DNA of 64,000 nt from the NCBI RefSeq assembly GCF_011189575.1, contig NZ_PUJW01000004.1, positions 196,120-260,119 on the forward strand, in the 5' to 3' direction. The notes under the pieces are model-generated. The model had not been told where the DNA came from and did not search any database. It was given only the letters and a program-made list of their open reading frames with translations. Position numbers and translations under genes: made by a program. Shown here piece by piece: positions 25,594 to 35,562 of the stretch (its first letter is position 1; every line of letters starts with the position of its first letter). Source of the stretch: Photorhabdus cinerea. GTDB taxonomy: Bacteria; Pseudomonadota; Gammaproteobacteria; Enterobacterales; Enterobacteriaceae.

Positions 25594-26769
25594 TTAGAAC
25601 TGGTAGATCATACCTACACCAACAACGTTGTCAGTGCTGATACCAAATGATTTGGTGAAGTCATTATCATCCAGCAGGTTGATTTTGTAATCAACATAGG
25701 TAGTCATGTTTTTGTTCAGGTTGTAGAAAGTGCCGACGGAGATATATTTAACGAGATCGTGGCTGCCGGATTCTTTTTCATAACCACGAACGTCGTCGAA
25801 CAGGCTCTTACCTTTAGACTGGACATATGCCAGAGACGGGCGCAGGCCGAAATCGAACTGATACTGTGCAGTTAATTCGATGTTCTGAGTTTTGTTGGCG
25901 ATATTTTCCCAGTTTACACCATCAGCTTTTCCACCGAAGCGAGTCATGTTACGGGTTTCACCGTACATGGCAGCCAGGTAGATGTTATTAGCATCGTATT
26001 TGGCACCGATGTTCCATGCTTCAGCACGCTCACCTAAAGCAGTAGATCCCGCTGGTGTATCTTTTCCGCCCTTATTCGGAGCAATACTAAAAGCAGCTTT
26101 TTGCGCAGTAGTACGGGCAGAGTTAGAGTATGCACCACCTACGCTGATACCGTAACCTGCGTCATAAATCGCAGCGAAACCGTAGCCATCACCATTGTCT
26201 TTGCGGTTAGCACGACCATTAGCTGTGTTTTCACTGTTCTCCCCCTGATATTGCAGAGAGAAGTTCAGGCCATCAACCAAGCCGAAGAAATCAGTATTAC
26301 GGTAAGTTAACAGACCAGTAGAACGGCCAGTCATGAAGTTGTCAGTCTGAGCCATGGAGTCACCACCAAATACTGGCAACACGTCGGTCCAAGCGTTGAC
26401 ATCATACACAACACCGTAGTTACGGCCATAGTTTAGTGAACCGTAGTCAGAAAGTTTCAGGCCAGCGAAAGCCAGACGAGTTTTAGTTTCTTCGTCAACA
26501 GCTTCTGCACGGTTACCTTTGATATTGTATTCCCAACGACCAAAGCCGGTCAGTTGATCATTGACTTGAGTTTCGCCTTTGAAACCCAGACGAGCAAAGG
26601 AGTTATCGCCGTCTTCACCGCTGTTATTGTTAGCGAATTGGTGACGTACCTCAACTTTACCGTACAGGTCCAGTTTGTTACCGTCTTTGTTATAAATTTC
26701 AGCTGCATTTGCTGCGCCAGCAGCCAACAGAGCTGGGATTACCACTGCAAGAACATTGCGTTTCATCAT
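25594..26769 (-). CDS. ompF: OmpF/OmpC-family trimeric porin, copy 1
   Basis: 391 residues from the ATG at 26767-26769 (MMKRNVLAVVIPALLAAGAANA), matching the E. coli OmpF start and placed after a GAGGG site. The mature N-terminus AEIYNKDGNKLDLYGKVEVR, the loop 3 PVFGGDSM motif and the C-terminal aromatic YQF needed for Bam insertion are present. It forms water-filled pores for small hydrophilic solutes. Position between asnS and aspC is the E. coli ompF position. A strong promoter lies at 26854-26881 and repeated ACAAAGTG blocks upstream look like OmpR half-sites. It is paralogous to the next gene; surface loops differ most. Confidence 0.92.
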   Translation of the reverse strand: MMKRNVLAVVIPALLAAGAANAAEIYNKDGNKLDLYGKVEVRHQFANNNSGEDGDNSFARLGFKGETQVNDQLTGFGRWEYNIKGNRAEAVDEETKTRLAFAGLKLSDYGSLNYGRNYGVVYDVNAWTDVLPVFGGDSMAQTDNFMTGRSTGLLTYRNTDFFGLVDGLNFSLQYQGENSENTANGRANRKDNGDGYGFAAIYDAGYGISVGGAYSNSARTTAQKAAFSIAPNKGGKDTPAGSTALGERAEAWNIGAKYDANNIYLAAMYGETRNMTRFGGKADGVNWENIANKTQNIELTAQYQFDFGLRPSLAYVQSKGKSLFDDVRGYEKESGSHDLVKYISVGTFYNLNKNMTTYVDYKINLLDDNDFTKSFGISTDNVVGVGMIYQF

Positions 26770-26853
26770 TATTATTACCCTCATTGGTGTTATATTCGGA
26801 CACCTGCCACTGCTATAAATAATTCTTTAAAAATCTATGGAACTATTTGTGAG

Positions 26854-26881
26854 AGTTTAGTGTCGTCTTTTTCGCTGTCAA
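26854..26881 (-). promoter_or_regulatory. Sigma-70 promoter of porin copy 1
   Basis: On the minus strand TTGACA (26876-26881), 16 bases, TAAACT (26854-26859). It would give an untranslated leader of about 80 bases, similar in kind to E. coli ompF. Confidence 0.65.
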
Positions 26882-26904
26882 GTGTTTCATTGGTTGTTAT
26901 TTTT

Positions 26905-27100
26905 ATCCACTCACAAAGTGCTATAAAAAAAAGAATTTAGTAATAATGTGAAACAAAGTGTTTAAAAATGTAAACTATGGGTTGTTTTTTGAGCTATGGT
27001 TGGTCCAGTTGTTCAAAAGAGCAGAAAATGAATAGGAGCCAGTGAAGGGAAAAAGTATCTGTTGATCTTAGTAAAAAAGGTAAAACAAAGTGTTAATTTT
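26905..27100 (-). promoter_or_regulatory. Probable OmpR-binding region of porin copy 1
   Basis: ACAAAGTG (CACTTTGT on the coding strand) occurs at 26913-26920, 26953-26960 and 27085-27092, upstream of the -35 box. OmpR sites in porin promoters are built of such direct half-sites; the closely related upstream region of porin copy 2 has the same word. The distal third site recalls the far-upstream F4 site of E. coli ompF. The remainder of the 26770-27276 gap shows nothing else apart from the porin 2 terminator. Confidence 0.45.
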
Positions 27101-27201
27101 TCATGAAATTTTTTATAAGTAATTTGCTGATATTTTTGTCTGCATATTGCCTCAGTCACCGTACTATTTTTAATCAATGGTGTGATTGTTATTATTTCTT
27201 T

Positions 27202-27236
27202 AAAAAAAGATGGCGTTCACTTCAAATGAACGCCAT
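27202..27236 (-). terminator. Terminator of the second porin gene
   Basis: On the minus strand ATGGCGTTCA-7-TGAACGCCAT then TTTTTTT: ten perfect pairs and a seven-T run, 41 bp past the porin stop. Confidence 0.9.
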
Positions 27237-27276
27237 GCCGAATTAATTAGAGTTTGTTTGATTTTATTTCAGTTAA

Positions 27277-28422
27277 TTAGAACTGATATACCAAGCCTAC
27301 ACCAATAGCATTTTGGGTATTAACTTCGAAATAGTCGGTATATTTGTTGTCTTTTACTAAGTTGATCTTGTAATCAATATAAGCAGACATATTTTTGTTA
27401 AAGTTGTAATAAGAACCAATGGAAATGTATTTTACCCAGTCCTGATTTGTGAAAAAAGTTGTTCCCTTGGATTGAACGTATGCCAGAGATGGACGCAGAC
27501 CTGAATCAAACTGATATTGAGCCGTTAATTCGATGTTACGGGTTTTTGCCGAGACGACATCTTGGTAGCCGAAAGAGGTCATATTGTGGGTTTCACCGTA
27601 CATAGCCGCCAGGTAGATGTTGCTGGCATCGTATTTAGCACCAACGTTCCATGCTTCTGCTCTTTCACCGCGAGCGACAGATGTCACTAATCTTTCATGT
27701 ATGATAGGACGGTCAGCGTTGGAATAGGCGCCACCTACGCTGATACCATATCCCAGATCATAAGTCACAGATAAGCCAAAACCGTCACCGTTACCACCAC
27801 CATTGGGTTTGATGATATCGCCTCGCTTGAGAAGTGAATTACGACCATTTTTGCTGTCTTCATCGTTCTTACCTTGATATTGCAGGGCGAAGTTCAGGCC
27901 ATCAACCAGGCCAAAGAAGTCAGTATTACGGTAAGTCAGAACACCAGTAGCACGATTAGTCATGTAGGTGTCAGCTTGGGACATGGAGTCACCACCGAAT
28001 ACTGGCAATACATCGGTCCAGGCGTTGATGTCATAGAGAACACCGTAGTTACGACCGTAGTCCAAAGAACCGTATTCAGCAAATTTCAAACCAGCGAAGC
28101 CCAAGCGGGTTTTGTTACCTTTAGCCCCGTCTGCTTCTGAGTTGTTAGCTTGAATTTCGTATTCCCAGCGACCAAAACCTGTCAACTGGTTATTGATTTG
28201 GGTTTCACCTCTGAAACCTAGACGAACATAGCTTGCATCACCATCTTCACTCCGGGTAGGAGCACTATCTGATTTTTGAAAGGCTTTAGAAAATTGATGA
28301 CGGGCATCAGCTTTACCATACAAATCCAGTTTGTTTCCATCTTTATTATAAATTTCAGCGGCATTTGTTGCGCCAGCAATTAACAGTGCTGGGATTACCA
28401 CTGCAAGAATACTACCCTTCAT
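27277..28422 (-). CDS. OmpF/OmpC-family trimeric porin, copy 2 (tandem paralogue)
   Basis: 381 residues. Signal peptide MKGSILAVVIPALLIAGATNA, then a mature start almost identical to copy 1 (AEIYNKDGNKLDLYGKADAR). Same PVFGGDSM loop 3 and same terminal VGLVYQF. Large differences are in extracellular loops: loop 1 region (HQFSKAFQKSDSAPTRSEDG) and the loops around residues 195-250. Each copy has its own promoter region and terminator, so they are separate transcription units that can be regulated differently. E. coli has one porin here; this is a local duplication, as OpnP-type porins in Xenorhabdus would predict. Confidence 0.9.
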   Translation of the reverse strand: MKGSILAVVIPALLIAGATNAAEIYNKDGNKLDLYGKADARHQFSKAFQKSDSAPTRSEDGDASYVRLGFRGETQINNQLTGFGRWEYEIQANNSEADGAKGNKTRLGFAGLKFAEYGSLDYGRNYGVLYDINAWTDVLPVFGGDSMSQADTYMTNRATGVLTYRNTDFFGLVDGLNFALQYQGKNDEDSKNGRNSLLKRGDIIKPNGGGNGDGFGLSVTYDLGYGISVGGAYSNADRPIIHERLVTSVARGERAEAWNVGAKYDASNIYLAAMYGETHNMTSFGYQDVVSAKTRNIELTAQYQFDSGLRPSLAYVQSKGTTFFTNQDWVKYISIGSYYNFNKNMSAYIDYKINLVKDNKYTDYFEVNTQNAIGVGLVYQF

Positions 28423-28539
28423 TCAATTGTTACCTTCTGTTAATTTCCATCATTGGTGTGATTCGGACATTTGTTACTTCAAGAAATAATTCCTTTAAGA
28501 AAATCTTTGAAACTATTTATGAAAACATGGCGCCGTCCG

Positions 28540-28625
28540 TGTCGGGGCAAAGTGTTCCATTGGTAGAGGGCTTTATCCACTAATAAAGTGATACAAAGTG
28601 ATGGTTTTTGTAATAAAGTGAAAAT
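28540..28625 (-). promoter_or_regulatory. Probable OmpR-binding region of porin copy 2
   Basis: GCAAAGTG at 28547-28554, ATAAAGTG at 28583-28590, ACAAAGTG at 28593-28600 and ATAAAGTG at 28613-28620. The last three are spaced 10 and 20 bp, one and two helical turns, as in OmpR tandem sites. Copy 1 has the same word at other spacings, so the two promoters may respond differently to osmolarity. Confidence 0.5.
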
Positions 28626-28684
28626 AATATATGTGAAAATGTAAATAAAGAGATATTTATGATCGCCAGCAGGATAAAAAAATA

Positions 28685-28710
28685 AAAAAGCCAGCTTTTG
28701 CTGGCTTTTA
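28685..28710 (-). terminator. Terminator of asnS
   Basis: AAAAGCCAGC-4-GCTGGCTTTT: ten pairs with A/T runs on both sides, 40 bp past the asnS stop. Confidence 0.88.
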
Positions 28711-28746
28711 CACATAAGAATTTTTAATGTTATGTTTGCGAGTTTA

Positions 28747-30147
28747 TTAGAAGCTGGCACTTCTCGGTGTGCGTGGGAATGGGATGACATCACGTACATT
28801 TGGGACACCGGTCACATAAGCGACCAAACGCTCAAAGCCAAGGCCAAACCCGGAGTGAGGTACGGTACCATAGCGACGCAGATCACGGTACCACCAGTAA
28901 TCTTCTTTATTAAGCCCCATCTCTTCCATGCGCTTATCCAGCATATCCAGACGTTCTTCACGTTGTGAGCCACCAATAATCTCGCCAATGCCCGGTGCAA
29001 GTACATCCATTGCAGCGACAGTTTTGCCATCGTCGTTCATGCGCATATAGAAAGCTTTAATATCTTTTGGATAGTTTTTCACAACAACGGGAGCTTGGAA
29101 GTGTTTTTCTGCCAGATAACGCTCATGTTCTGAAGAAAGGTCAACCCCCCAGAATACGGGGTTCTCAAATTTCTGGTCGCAGTTTTGCAGAATTTCAACT
29201 GCGTCGGTGTAATCAATCTGAGCAAAATCGGCATTGATGAATTTTTCCAGACGGGTGATGACGTCTTTATCTACACGTTCAGCAAAGAATTGCAGATCAT
29301 CGGCGCGTTCTTCTAATGCGGCTTTGAAAACATATTTCAGCATATTTTCAGCTAGTGATGCCGCGTCATTGAGATCAGCAAAAGCCACTTCAGGTTCAAT
29401 CATCCAAAATTCTGCCAGATGGCGGCTGGTATTTGAGTTTTCAGCCCGGAAAGTCGGACCGAATGTGTAGACTTTGCTTAATGCACAGGCATATGCTTCG
29501 CCGTTCAATTGGCCTGATACCGTCAAGAAAGCTTCGCGGCCAAAGAAATCTTCGTTGAAATCCACTTCACCTTTGTCAGTTAAAGGCAAATTTTGCAGAT
29601 CCAGTGTGGAGACTCGGAACATCTCACCAGCGCCTTCTGTGTCAGCCGCAGTGATCAATGGAGTAGAAACCCAGAAATAACCATTTTCATGGAAGAAACG
29701 GTGCAATGCTTGTGCAAGGGTATGACGCATACGGGCAACAGCACCAATCAGGTTGGTACGTGGGCGCAGGTGAGCCACTTCGCGCAGGTATTCAATGCTA
29801 TGGCGTTTAGCTGCCATCGGATAAGTGTCAGGATCTTCAACCTTGCCAATAACCACAACTTTTGTCGCTTGTAGTTCAAAATTCTGCCCTTGACCCAAGG
29901 AAGCAACAACTGTTCCTGTCACTTCTACCGAACAGCCAGTAGTTAAATACAGAACTTCATCCTGATAATTGGGCAAATTATTATTAACGACGGCCTGTAA
30001 TGGATTAAAGCAGGAACCGTCATAGACGGTGAGGAAAGAGATACCAGCTTTAGAATCTCTCCTTGTACGTATCCAGCCGCGAACGGTGACTTCACTATCA
30101 ACCGCAACCCGGCCTTGCAGTACGTCGACTACAGGCGCTACGCTCAT
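28747..30147 (-). CDS. asnS: Asparaginyl-tRNA synthetase AsnS
   Basis: 466 residues, as in E. coli. Class IIb synthetase: N-terminal OB-fold anticodon-binding domain (VTVRGWIRTRRDSKAGISFL), motif 2 region (GPTFRAENSNTSRHLAEFWM) and motif 3 near the end (GFGLGFERLVAYVTG). It charges tRNA-Asn in the cytoplasm. An ERIC element lies directly upstream, between asnS and pncB. Confidence 0.97.
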   Translation of the reverse strand: MSVAPVVDVLQGRVAVDSEVTVRGWIRTRRDSKAGISFLTVYDGSCFNPLQAVVNNNLPNYQDEVLYLTTGCSVEVTGTVVASLGQGQNFELQATKVVVIGKVEDPDTYPMAAKRHSIEYLREVAHLRPRTNLIGAVARMRHTLAQALHRFFHENGYFWVSTPLITAADTEGAGEMFRVSTLDLQNLPLTDKGEVDFNEDFFGREAFLTVSGQLNGEAYACALSKVYTFGPTFRAENSNTSRHLAEFWMIEPEVAFADLNDAASLAENMLKYVFKAALEERADDLQFFAERVDKDVITRLEKFINADFAQIDYTDAVEILQNCDQKFENPVFWGVDLSSEHERYLAEKHFQAPVVVKNYPKDIKAFYMRMNDDGKTVAAMDVLAPGIGEIIGGSQREERLDMLDKRMEEMGLNKEDYWWYRDLRRYGTVPHSGFGLGFERLVAYVTGVPNVRDVIPFPRTPRSASF

Positions 30148-30193
30148 AAATTTCTCTCTTCTTTATATATACAATTCAGGTTTGTGAAAATGA

Positions 30194-30323
30194 ATATACC
30201 CGTTATCTTTCAAGTTGCCTCTTTGTTGGCTGCATTCACTCACCCCGGTTACATAGTTCGCTATACTCCCGGGGATTCGCTCCCTTGCCGTCGCGATGCA
30301 TCTTGAAATCCATAGGGTAGATA
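30194..30323. repeat. ERIC element, copy 3
   Basis: About 130 bp from ATATACCCGTTATCTTTCAAG to AAATCCATAGGGTAGAT. Nearly the exact reverse complement of the 12831-12957 copy. It lies within the leader side of asnS, between asnS and pncB; a 63-codon frame across it is not a gene. The rest of the 30148-30480 gap holds the pncB hairpin. Confidence 0.88.
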
Positions 30324-30427
30324 CCCACAAAGGGCAACTTGTTCTATGTTACTTGCCATATTTCAGGAAACAAGAGGAAATCACTAATTTAAACGGTGAA
30401 ATAGAGAGAAAAAGGTCTTTTTAAGAT

Positions 30428-30454
30428 GTGCCGCTACTTTTTTGCTAGCGGCAC
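30428..30454 (-). terminator. Hairpin after pncB
   Basis: GTGCCGCTA-9-TAGCGGCAC, nine perfect pairs, 27 to 53 bp past the pncB stop. Only a broken T run follows on the minus strand. Confidence 0.6.
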
Positions 30455-30480
30455 GGTTGTATTTTCAAATAAAAATTGTG

Positions 30481-31695
30481 TTAGCAAGCTTGTTTGATCT
30501 GGGGTATATCAAAAGCTGCCCGCAGCCTGTTAACAAATTCATTATCCTCACAAATGGTTTTTCCGGGACTGTCTGAAAGTTTTGCTACCGGTTTGCCATT
30601 ACACTCGACAAGTTTGATGACGATATTCAGCGGATTAACCCCCGGAATATTGCAGGTCAGCCGTGTACCGATACCAAAAATCAGGTTGATTCTGTTGTGA
30701 AAATGGCGATAGAGCGTCAGCGCCTTCTGGAAATCCAGGCTATCAGAAAATACCAAGGTTTTTGTTATCGGGTCGATGCCCAGCTTTTGATAGTGGGCGA
30801 TAGCTTTTTCACCCCATTGGACTGGATCACCCGAATCATGGCGCAAACCTTGATAGCTGTTGGCAAGCGGGGCATCAAAATCCCGCAAGAAAGCATCCAT
30901 TGTAATGCAGTCAGTCAGGGCGATACCTAATTGGTTGGGATATTCATTTAGCCAATTTTGTAATGCTTCCCGCTGACTGTTTGCCAATTCGGGGCTGATT
31001 TGTTGATGAGCCTGAAACCACTCATGCGCTTGCGTACCAACAGGAGTGAGCCCAAGTTGTTGTGCAAGTTGATAATTGCTAGTGCCAATCAGGTAAGGGA
31101 AACGCTGTTGCAGTTCACTGACAATAGCATGCTGAACACTGTGTGAAAAGCGGCGGCGTGTGCCGAAATCCATCAGTTTAAAACCGGAGAGATCGATTCC
31201 TTCCTCTTTGGCATCTTGATAGAACAATTTAATCAATTTGCGAAGCTGGCTGGTTGCATTTTCAGCAGCGTTATTCAGTGAGTGATGGCGGTGGACCAGC
31301 TCACTGATCAATGCCAGTAAGGGGACTTCCCACATAATGACTTCATGCCATAATCCTGAAATACGGATGGCTAATTGACCGGCACTTGTAACAGAAATAT
31401 TGACTTGTTGTGGGTTAAAACGAAAAGTTTTTAACCAGTTTAGATAATCAGCTTTGAAAAAAGGCAGATTGGCAAGATAATTAAATTCAGCATCGGTTAA
31501 TGCCAGATCAGCCATCATGTTAACCTGATGGCGTAATTCTTCGGCATATTCACCCAGCAGTTCATCACCGCGACAGCGGAATTCTGCAACTACAGGAATG
31601 TCGTTGTAGCGGTGGTACACTGCTTGTTGCATATGAAGCTTATAAGCGTCAGTATCAAGCAGTGATTTAATAATCGGGGTAGCGTCTAGGGTCAT
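30481..31695 (-). CDS. pncB: Nicotinate phosphoribosyltransferase PncB
   Basis: 404 residues (E. coli 400). Typical start region LLDTDAYKLHMQQAVYH, then FRCRGDELLGEYAEEL, the active-site histidine region KLMDFGTRRRFSHSVQHAI and the phosphate-binding DSGDPVQWGEKAI and FGIGTRL. It makes nicotinate mononucleotide from nicotinate and PRPP with ATP, the entry of the NAD salvage pathway. Divergent from pepN. Confidence 0.96.
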   Translation of the reverse strand: MTLDATPIIKSLLDTDAYKLHMQQAVYHRYNDIPVVAEFRCRGDELLGEYAEELRHQVNMMADLALTDAEFNYLANLPFFKADYLNWLKTFRFNPQQVNISVTSAGQLAIRISGLWHEVIMWEVPLLALISELVHRHHSLNNAAENATSQLRKLIKLFYQDAKEEGIDLSGFKLMDFGTRRRFSHSVQHAIVSELQQRFPYLIGTSNYQLAQQLGLTPVGTQAHEWFQAHQQISPELANSQREALQNWLNEYPNQLGIALTDCITMDAFLRDFDAPLANSYQGLRHDSGDPVQWGEKAIAHYQKLGIDPITKTLVFSDSLDFQKALTLYRHFHNRINLIFGIGTRLTCNIPGVNPLNIVIKLVECNGKPVAKLSDSPGKTICEDNEFVNRLRAAFDIPQIKQAC

Positions 31696-32040
31696 GGCGC
31701 GTTATGCATCCTCACGGAGCGTATTCATATCAGCTAAATCGATAAAGTTGGAAGAGTATACCGAGATTATTTTGTTATTGAAGTCACATAACATCATAAA
31801 GTTCACCAAAAGATCGAAGCTAAAAGGGGCCGTTAGTTAAATGTTATCATGTTATTTGATCATTGCGTGACAACAAGCACCAAAGAGCAAACATATTCTT
31901 TACATAATATCATACTCGTGCTGAATGAATGTTTAACGCCAGAAGGTGCGTTATTTTGCTCTTGAAATTCAACCTATTTCTGTGTCAGCGTAAGATTTAG
32001 TATTGAATTAATTCCATAAATATGAACCAAAAGGTTTCTT
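31696..32040. other. Divergent promoter region between pncB and pepN
   Basis: 345 bp without a gene; must hold both promoters. I see no convincing NadR-type box for pncB and no other site. Confidence 0.5.
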
Positions 32041-34653
32041 ATGACACAACAGCGACAAGCTAAATATCGCCGGGATTATCGCGCTCCCGACTATACGATT
32101 ACTGATATTGAACTCGATTTTAATCTTGATGCCGATAGCACAGAAGTTACTGCAATAAGCCAGGTGAAGCGTCTGAGTCATGAAATAGCGTCATTAGTGC
32201 TAAATGGTGAAGACTTAACACTGAAAAGTCTTCATGTAAATGGTCAACCGTGGGAACATTACCGTGAGCAGGATAGTGTTCTGATCATTGAGCAGTTGCC
32301 CGCTCAGTTCACGCTGAAAATTGTGAATACCATCCATCCGTCGAAAAACACGGCTCTTGAAGGATTGTATGTTTCTGGCGATGCACTTTGTACCCAATGT
32401 GAAGCAGAGGGTTTCCGTCACATTACCTATTATCTTGATCGCCCTGATGTGTTGGCGCGTTTTACAACTCGTATCACTGCCGATAAATCTAAATATCCTT
32501 ATCTGCTTTCAAATGGTAATCGGGTTGAGCAGGGAGAAACTGATGATGGGCGTCATTGGGTGAAGTGGCAGGACCCATTCCCAAAACCAGGTTATTTGTT
32601 TGCTTTAGTTGCTGGGGATTTTGATGTTCTGCGCGATACTTTTACAACCCGTAGCGGTCGCGAAGTTGCATTAGAGCTGTTTGTTGATCGCGGTAACCTT
32701 GACCGGGCTGATTGGGCAATGACTTCCCTGAAAAATGCCATGAGATGGGATGAAACCCGCTTTGGTCTTGAGTATGATCTCGATATCTATATGATTGTTG
32801 CAGTGGATTTTTTCAATATGGGCGCAATGGAGAATAAAGGTCTGAATGTCTTTAACTCCAAATATGTGTTGGCAAAATCTGAAACTGCGACTGATAAAGA
32901 TTACCTTAACATAGAAGCCGTGATCGGCCATGAATATTTCCATAACTGGACAGGTAATCGTATTACTTGCCGTGATTGGTTTCAGCTTAGCCTGAAAGAA
33001 GGACTGACTGTCTTCCGTGATCAGGAATTCAGCTCTGATCTCGGCTCACGCTCTGTTAATCGTATCGATAATGTGCGCGTTATGCGTTCAGCGCAATTTG
33101 TTGAAGATGGTAGCCCAATGGCTCACCCAATTCGTCCCGATAAAGTGATTGAGATGAATAACTTTTATACGCTGACTGTGTATGAAAAGGGGGCAGAAGT
33201 CATTCGCATGATTCACACTTTACTGGGTGAAGAACAATTTCAGACAGGGATGCAGCTTTATATTCATCGCCATGACGGTAGTGCTGCAACATGTGATGAT
33301 TTTGTTCAGGCAATGGAAGATGCATCAAATGTGGATCTGTCACTTTTTCGCCGCTGGTATAGCCAATCGGGTACACCAGTGCTGACCGTCCGTGATGAAT
33401 ACGATGCAGAAAAGCAGCAATATAAGTTGCATGTCAGTCAGATGACACCACCTACAGCTGATCAAAAAGAGAAACAACCTCTGCATATTCCGTTGGATAT
33501 TGAACTCTATGACAGTAAAGGCCATGTGCTCCCACTGTATTATAATGGTCAGCCAGTACACCATGTGCTGAATGTAACCAATGCAGAGCAGACGTTTGTA
33601 TTTGATAATGTGCCGTCATTGCCAGTCCCTTCTTTATTACGTGAATTCTCAGCACCGGTGAAGCTAGATTACCAATTTAGTGATGAGCAATTGGTATTCC
33701 TGATGAAGTATGCCCGTAATGAATTTTCGCGCTGGGATGCCGCTCAGTCGCTGATGGCAAACTATATCAAGCTGAATGTTATCCGTTACCAGCAGAAGCA
33801 GCCGATTGAACTGCCAATGCATGTGGTAGATGCTTTCCGTACGGTGTTATTAGATAAGGATATTGATCCTGCTTTGGCTGCTCTGATTCTGGTTTTGCCA
33901 TCAGAAAGTGAGATAGCGGAATTGTTTACGGTTATTGATCCAAAAGCAATTCATGAAGTTCTGGATGCAACTACCCGTACTTTGGCTCAGGAAATGGCTG
34001 ATGAGTTTGCGGCAGTTTATAACTCCATCAATATAGGTGCATATCGTGTCGATCACCAGGATATAGCCAAGCGCTCTCTGCGTAATATTTGTTTATATTA
34101 TCTGGCCTTTGGTCATCAAATTCAGGCTGATAAGCTGATATCAAATCAATATCACCAGTCTGACAATATGACTGATGCATTAGCTGCGTTATTTGCCGCG
34201 GTGGTAGCCGAGTTGCCTTGCTGTGATCAACTGATGGTGGAGTTTGATGAGCGCTGGCATCAAGATGGTTTGGTTATGGATAAATGGTTTGGCTTACAGG
34301 CAAGTAGCCCGTCAGCAGATGTTCTGGCTAATGTGCGCAATCTTCTGAATCATCGATCATTTAGCATGGGGAATCCAAACCGAGTGCGTGCTCTGGTTGG
34401 AACATTTATTAACAATCCGGTTGCATTCCATGCTGAAGATGGCAGTGGTTATCAATTCTTGTTAGAAATCTTGACTGATCTTAACAGCCGTAACCCGCAG
34501 GTTGCTTCCCGTTTAATTGAACCATTGATGCGCTTGAAGCGTTATGACGATAAACGTAAAGATATGATGCGTAGTGTGCTGGAACAGTTAAAAGGGTTGG
34601 AAAATCTGTCTGGTGATTTGTTTGAGAAAATTACCAAGGCGTTAGAAAGCTGA
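32041..34653 (+). CDS. pepN: Aminopeptidase N (M1 family)
   Basis: 870 residues, as in E. coli PepN. The exopeptidase motif GAMEN is at 261-265 and the zinc site HEYFHNW starts at His297 (HExxH), with the third ligand in KEGLTVF about 20 residues on. It removes N-terminal residues from peptides in the cytoplasm and completes ATP-dependent protein turnover. Ends with a terminator at 34679. Confidence 0.97.
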   Translation: MTQQRQAKYRRDYRAPDYTITDIELDFNLDADSTEVTAISQVKRLSHEIASLVLNGEDLTLKSLHVNGQPWEHYREQDSVLIIEQLPAQFTLKIVNTIHPSKNTALEGLYVSGDALCTQCEAEGFRHITYYLDRPDVLARFTTRITADKSKYPYLLSNGNRVEQGETDDGRHWVKWQDPFPKPGYLFALVAGDFDVLRDTFTTRSGREVALELFVDRGNLDRADWAMTSLKNAMRWDETRFGLEYDLDIYMIVAVDFFNMGAMENKGLNVFNSKYVLAKSETATDKDYLNIEAVIGHEYFHNWTGNRITCRDWFQLSLKEGLTVFRDQEFSSDLGSRSVNRIDNVRVMRSAQFVEDGSPMAHPIRPDKVIEMNNFYTLTVYEKGAEVIRMIHTLLGEEQFQTGMQLYIHRHDGSAATCDDFVQAMEDASNVDLSLFRRWYSQSGTPVLTVRDEYDAEKQQYKLHVSQMTPPTADQKEKQPLHIPLDIELYDSKGHVLPLYYNGQPVHHVLNVTNAEQTFVFDNVPSLPVPSLLREFSAPVKLDYQFSDEQLVFLMKYARNEFSRWDAAQSLMANYIKLNVIRYQQKQPIELPMHVVDAFRTVLLDKDIDPALAALILVLPSESEIAELFTVIDPKAIHEVLDATTRTLAQEMADEFAAVYNSINIGAYRVDHQDIAKRSLRNICLYYLAFGHQIQADKLISNQYHQSDNMTDALAALFAAVVAELPCCDQLMVEFDERWHQDGLVMDKWFGLQASSPSADVLANVRNLLNHRSFSMGNPNRVRALVGTFINNPVAFHAEDGSGYQFLLEILTDLNSRNPQVASRLIEPLMRLKRYDDKRKDMMRSVLEQLKGLENLSGDLFEKITKALES

Positions 34654-34678
34654 TACTATTTATCAGCTTAATGGTTTT

Positions 34679-34705
34679 ATCGGGCTAATGGTTATTTAGC
34701 CCGAT
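34679..34705 (+). terminator. Terminator of pepN
   Basis: ATCGGGCTAA-7-TTAGCCCGAT, ten perfect pairs, 25 bp after pepN, followed by ATTCTGTCTG. The remainder of the 34654-35025 gap shows nothing I recognise. Confidence 0.75.
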
Positions 34706-35025
34706 ATTCTGTCTGATTTATTTTCTGGATAATAAATTTCTTGCAATCGTTTATTTTCGGATCAGATATCATTAAGATGCCCTGTGCTTAATAATGAAAT
34801 ATTTTATCACCTTAGTGAAATCTGATTATCTGTTAGGTTGCACCGTGATTTTTATACCGGTATTCTCCATTTGTCGGTGTAAAATTAGGTATAATGCCAA
34901 TTGAGTGCCGATGTTCAAATGTTTGAATATTCAATTTGGAATTGAAAACAGAGCGAAGTTAATAGTAAAGATAAGCAGAGATTTGTTGCCCTCATAGAGG
35001 GCTATTATAGTAAAAAAGATAACCG

Positions 35026-35562
35026 TTATTCGTAATTTCTACCACCAAATAGACTTGTTTTGTATTTACACTCTTTATCGTCATCATTCCAATTTCGATA
35101 GCCATTTTCACTTGATAGATCTTTAATGATTACATTCAATTCATGTGGATATATGTCATAATCGTGACCAACTTCAGGAATAAAAGAGCTTGATATGTAT
35201 CCGTTCGGAGACCTGTCAGTGTATTCTTGGGAAGTAATCCTCATATGTTGATTTGCTTTAATGACATACTCAAGAGCATCTGCGCCTTGCAGTTTCGGTG
35301 ATGGGGGAGTCATACCTGGTATTCTTTTATTGTATGTTGATTTAATGCCGATAAAGTTAACACCAGCAGTTAGAGTTCTGAGGTCAACAAGCTTAAAACA
35401 TTCCCCTGATTTTTCGTAAGTTTCCAGTGTCAGTGGCGGGAGGTAATTTCTGACTCTAATTCTGGCAGAATCAGTACCTGAATAATCTTCCATAGGCTTT
35501 GTTAAACTAATTGCACAGCCTGAAAGTAAAGAGATGGAGATAACAAGAATTAATTTTTTCAT
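35026..35562 (-). CDS. Putative lipoprotein of unknown function
   Basis: 178 residues from the ATG at 35560-35562. Signal MKKLILVISISLLSGCAISL has a lipobox LSGC, with Ala at +2 after the Cys, pointing to the outer membrane. The mature part has three further Cys residues and a Trp-Asn-Asp-Asp-Asp stretch near the end; it is rich in Tyr and Pro. I do not recognise a family. It sits alone between pepN and pyrD, where E. coli has the ssu sulfonate genes. AT-rich flanks on both sides suggest a lineage-specific gene. Confidence 0.7.
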   Translation of the reverse strand: MKKLILVISISLLSGCAISLTKPMEDYSGTDSARIRVRNYLPPLTLETYEKSGECFKLVDLRTLTAGVNFIGIKSTYNKRIPGMTPPSPKLQGADALEYVIKANQHMRITSQEYTDRSPNGYISSSFIPEVGHDYDIYPHELNVIIKDLSSENGYRNWNDDDKECKYKTSLFGGRNYE

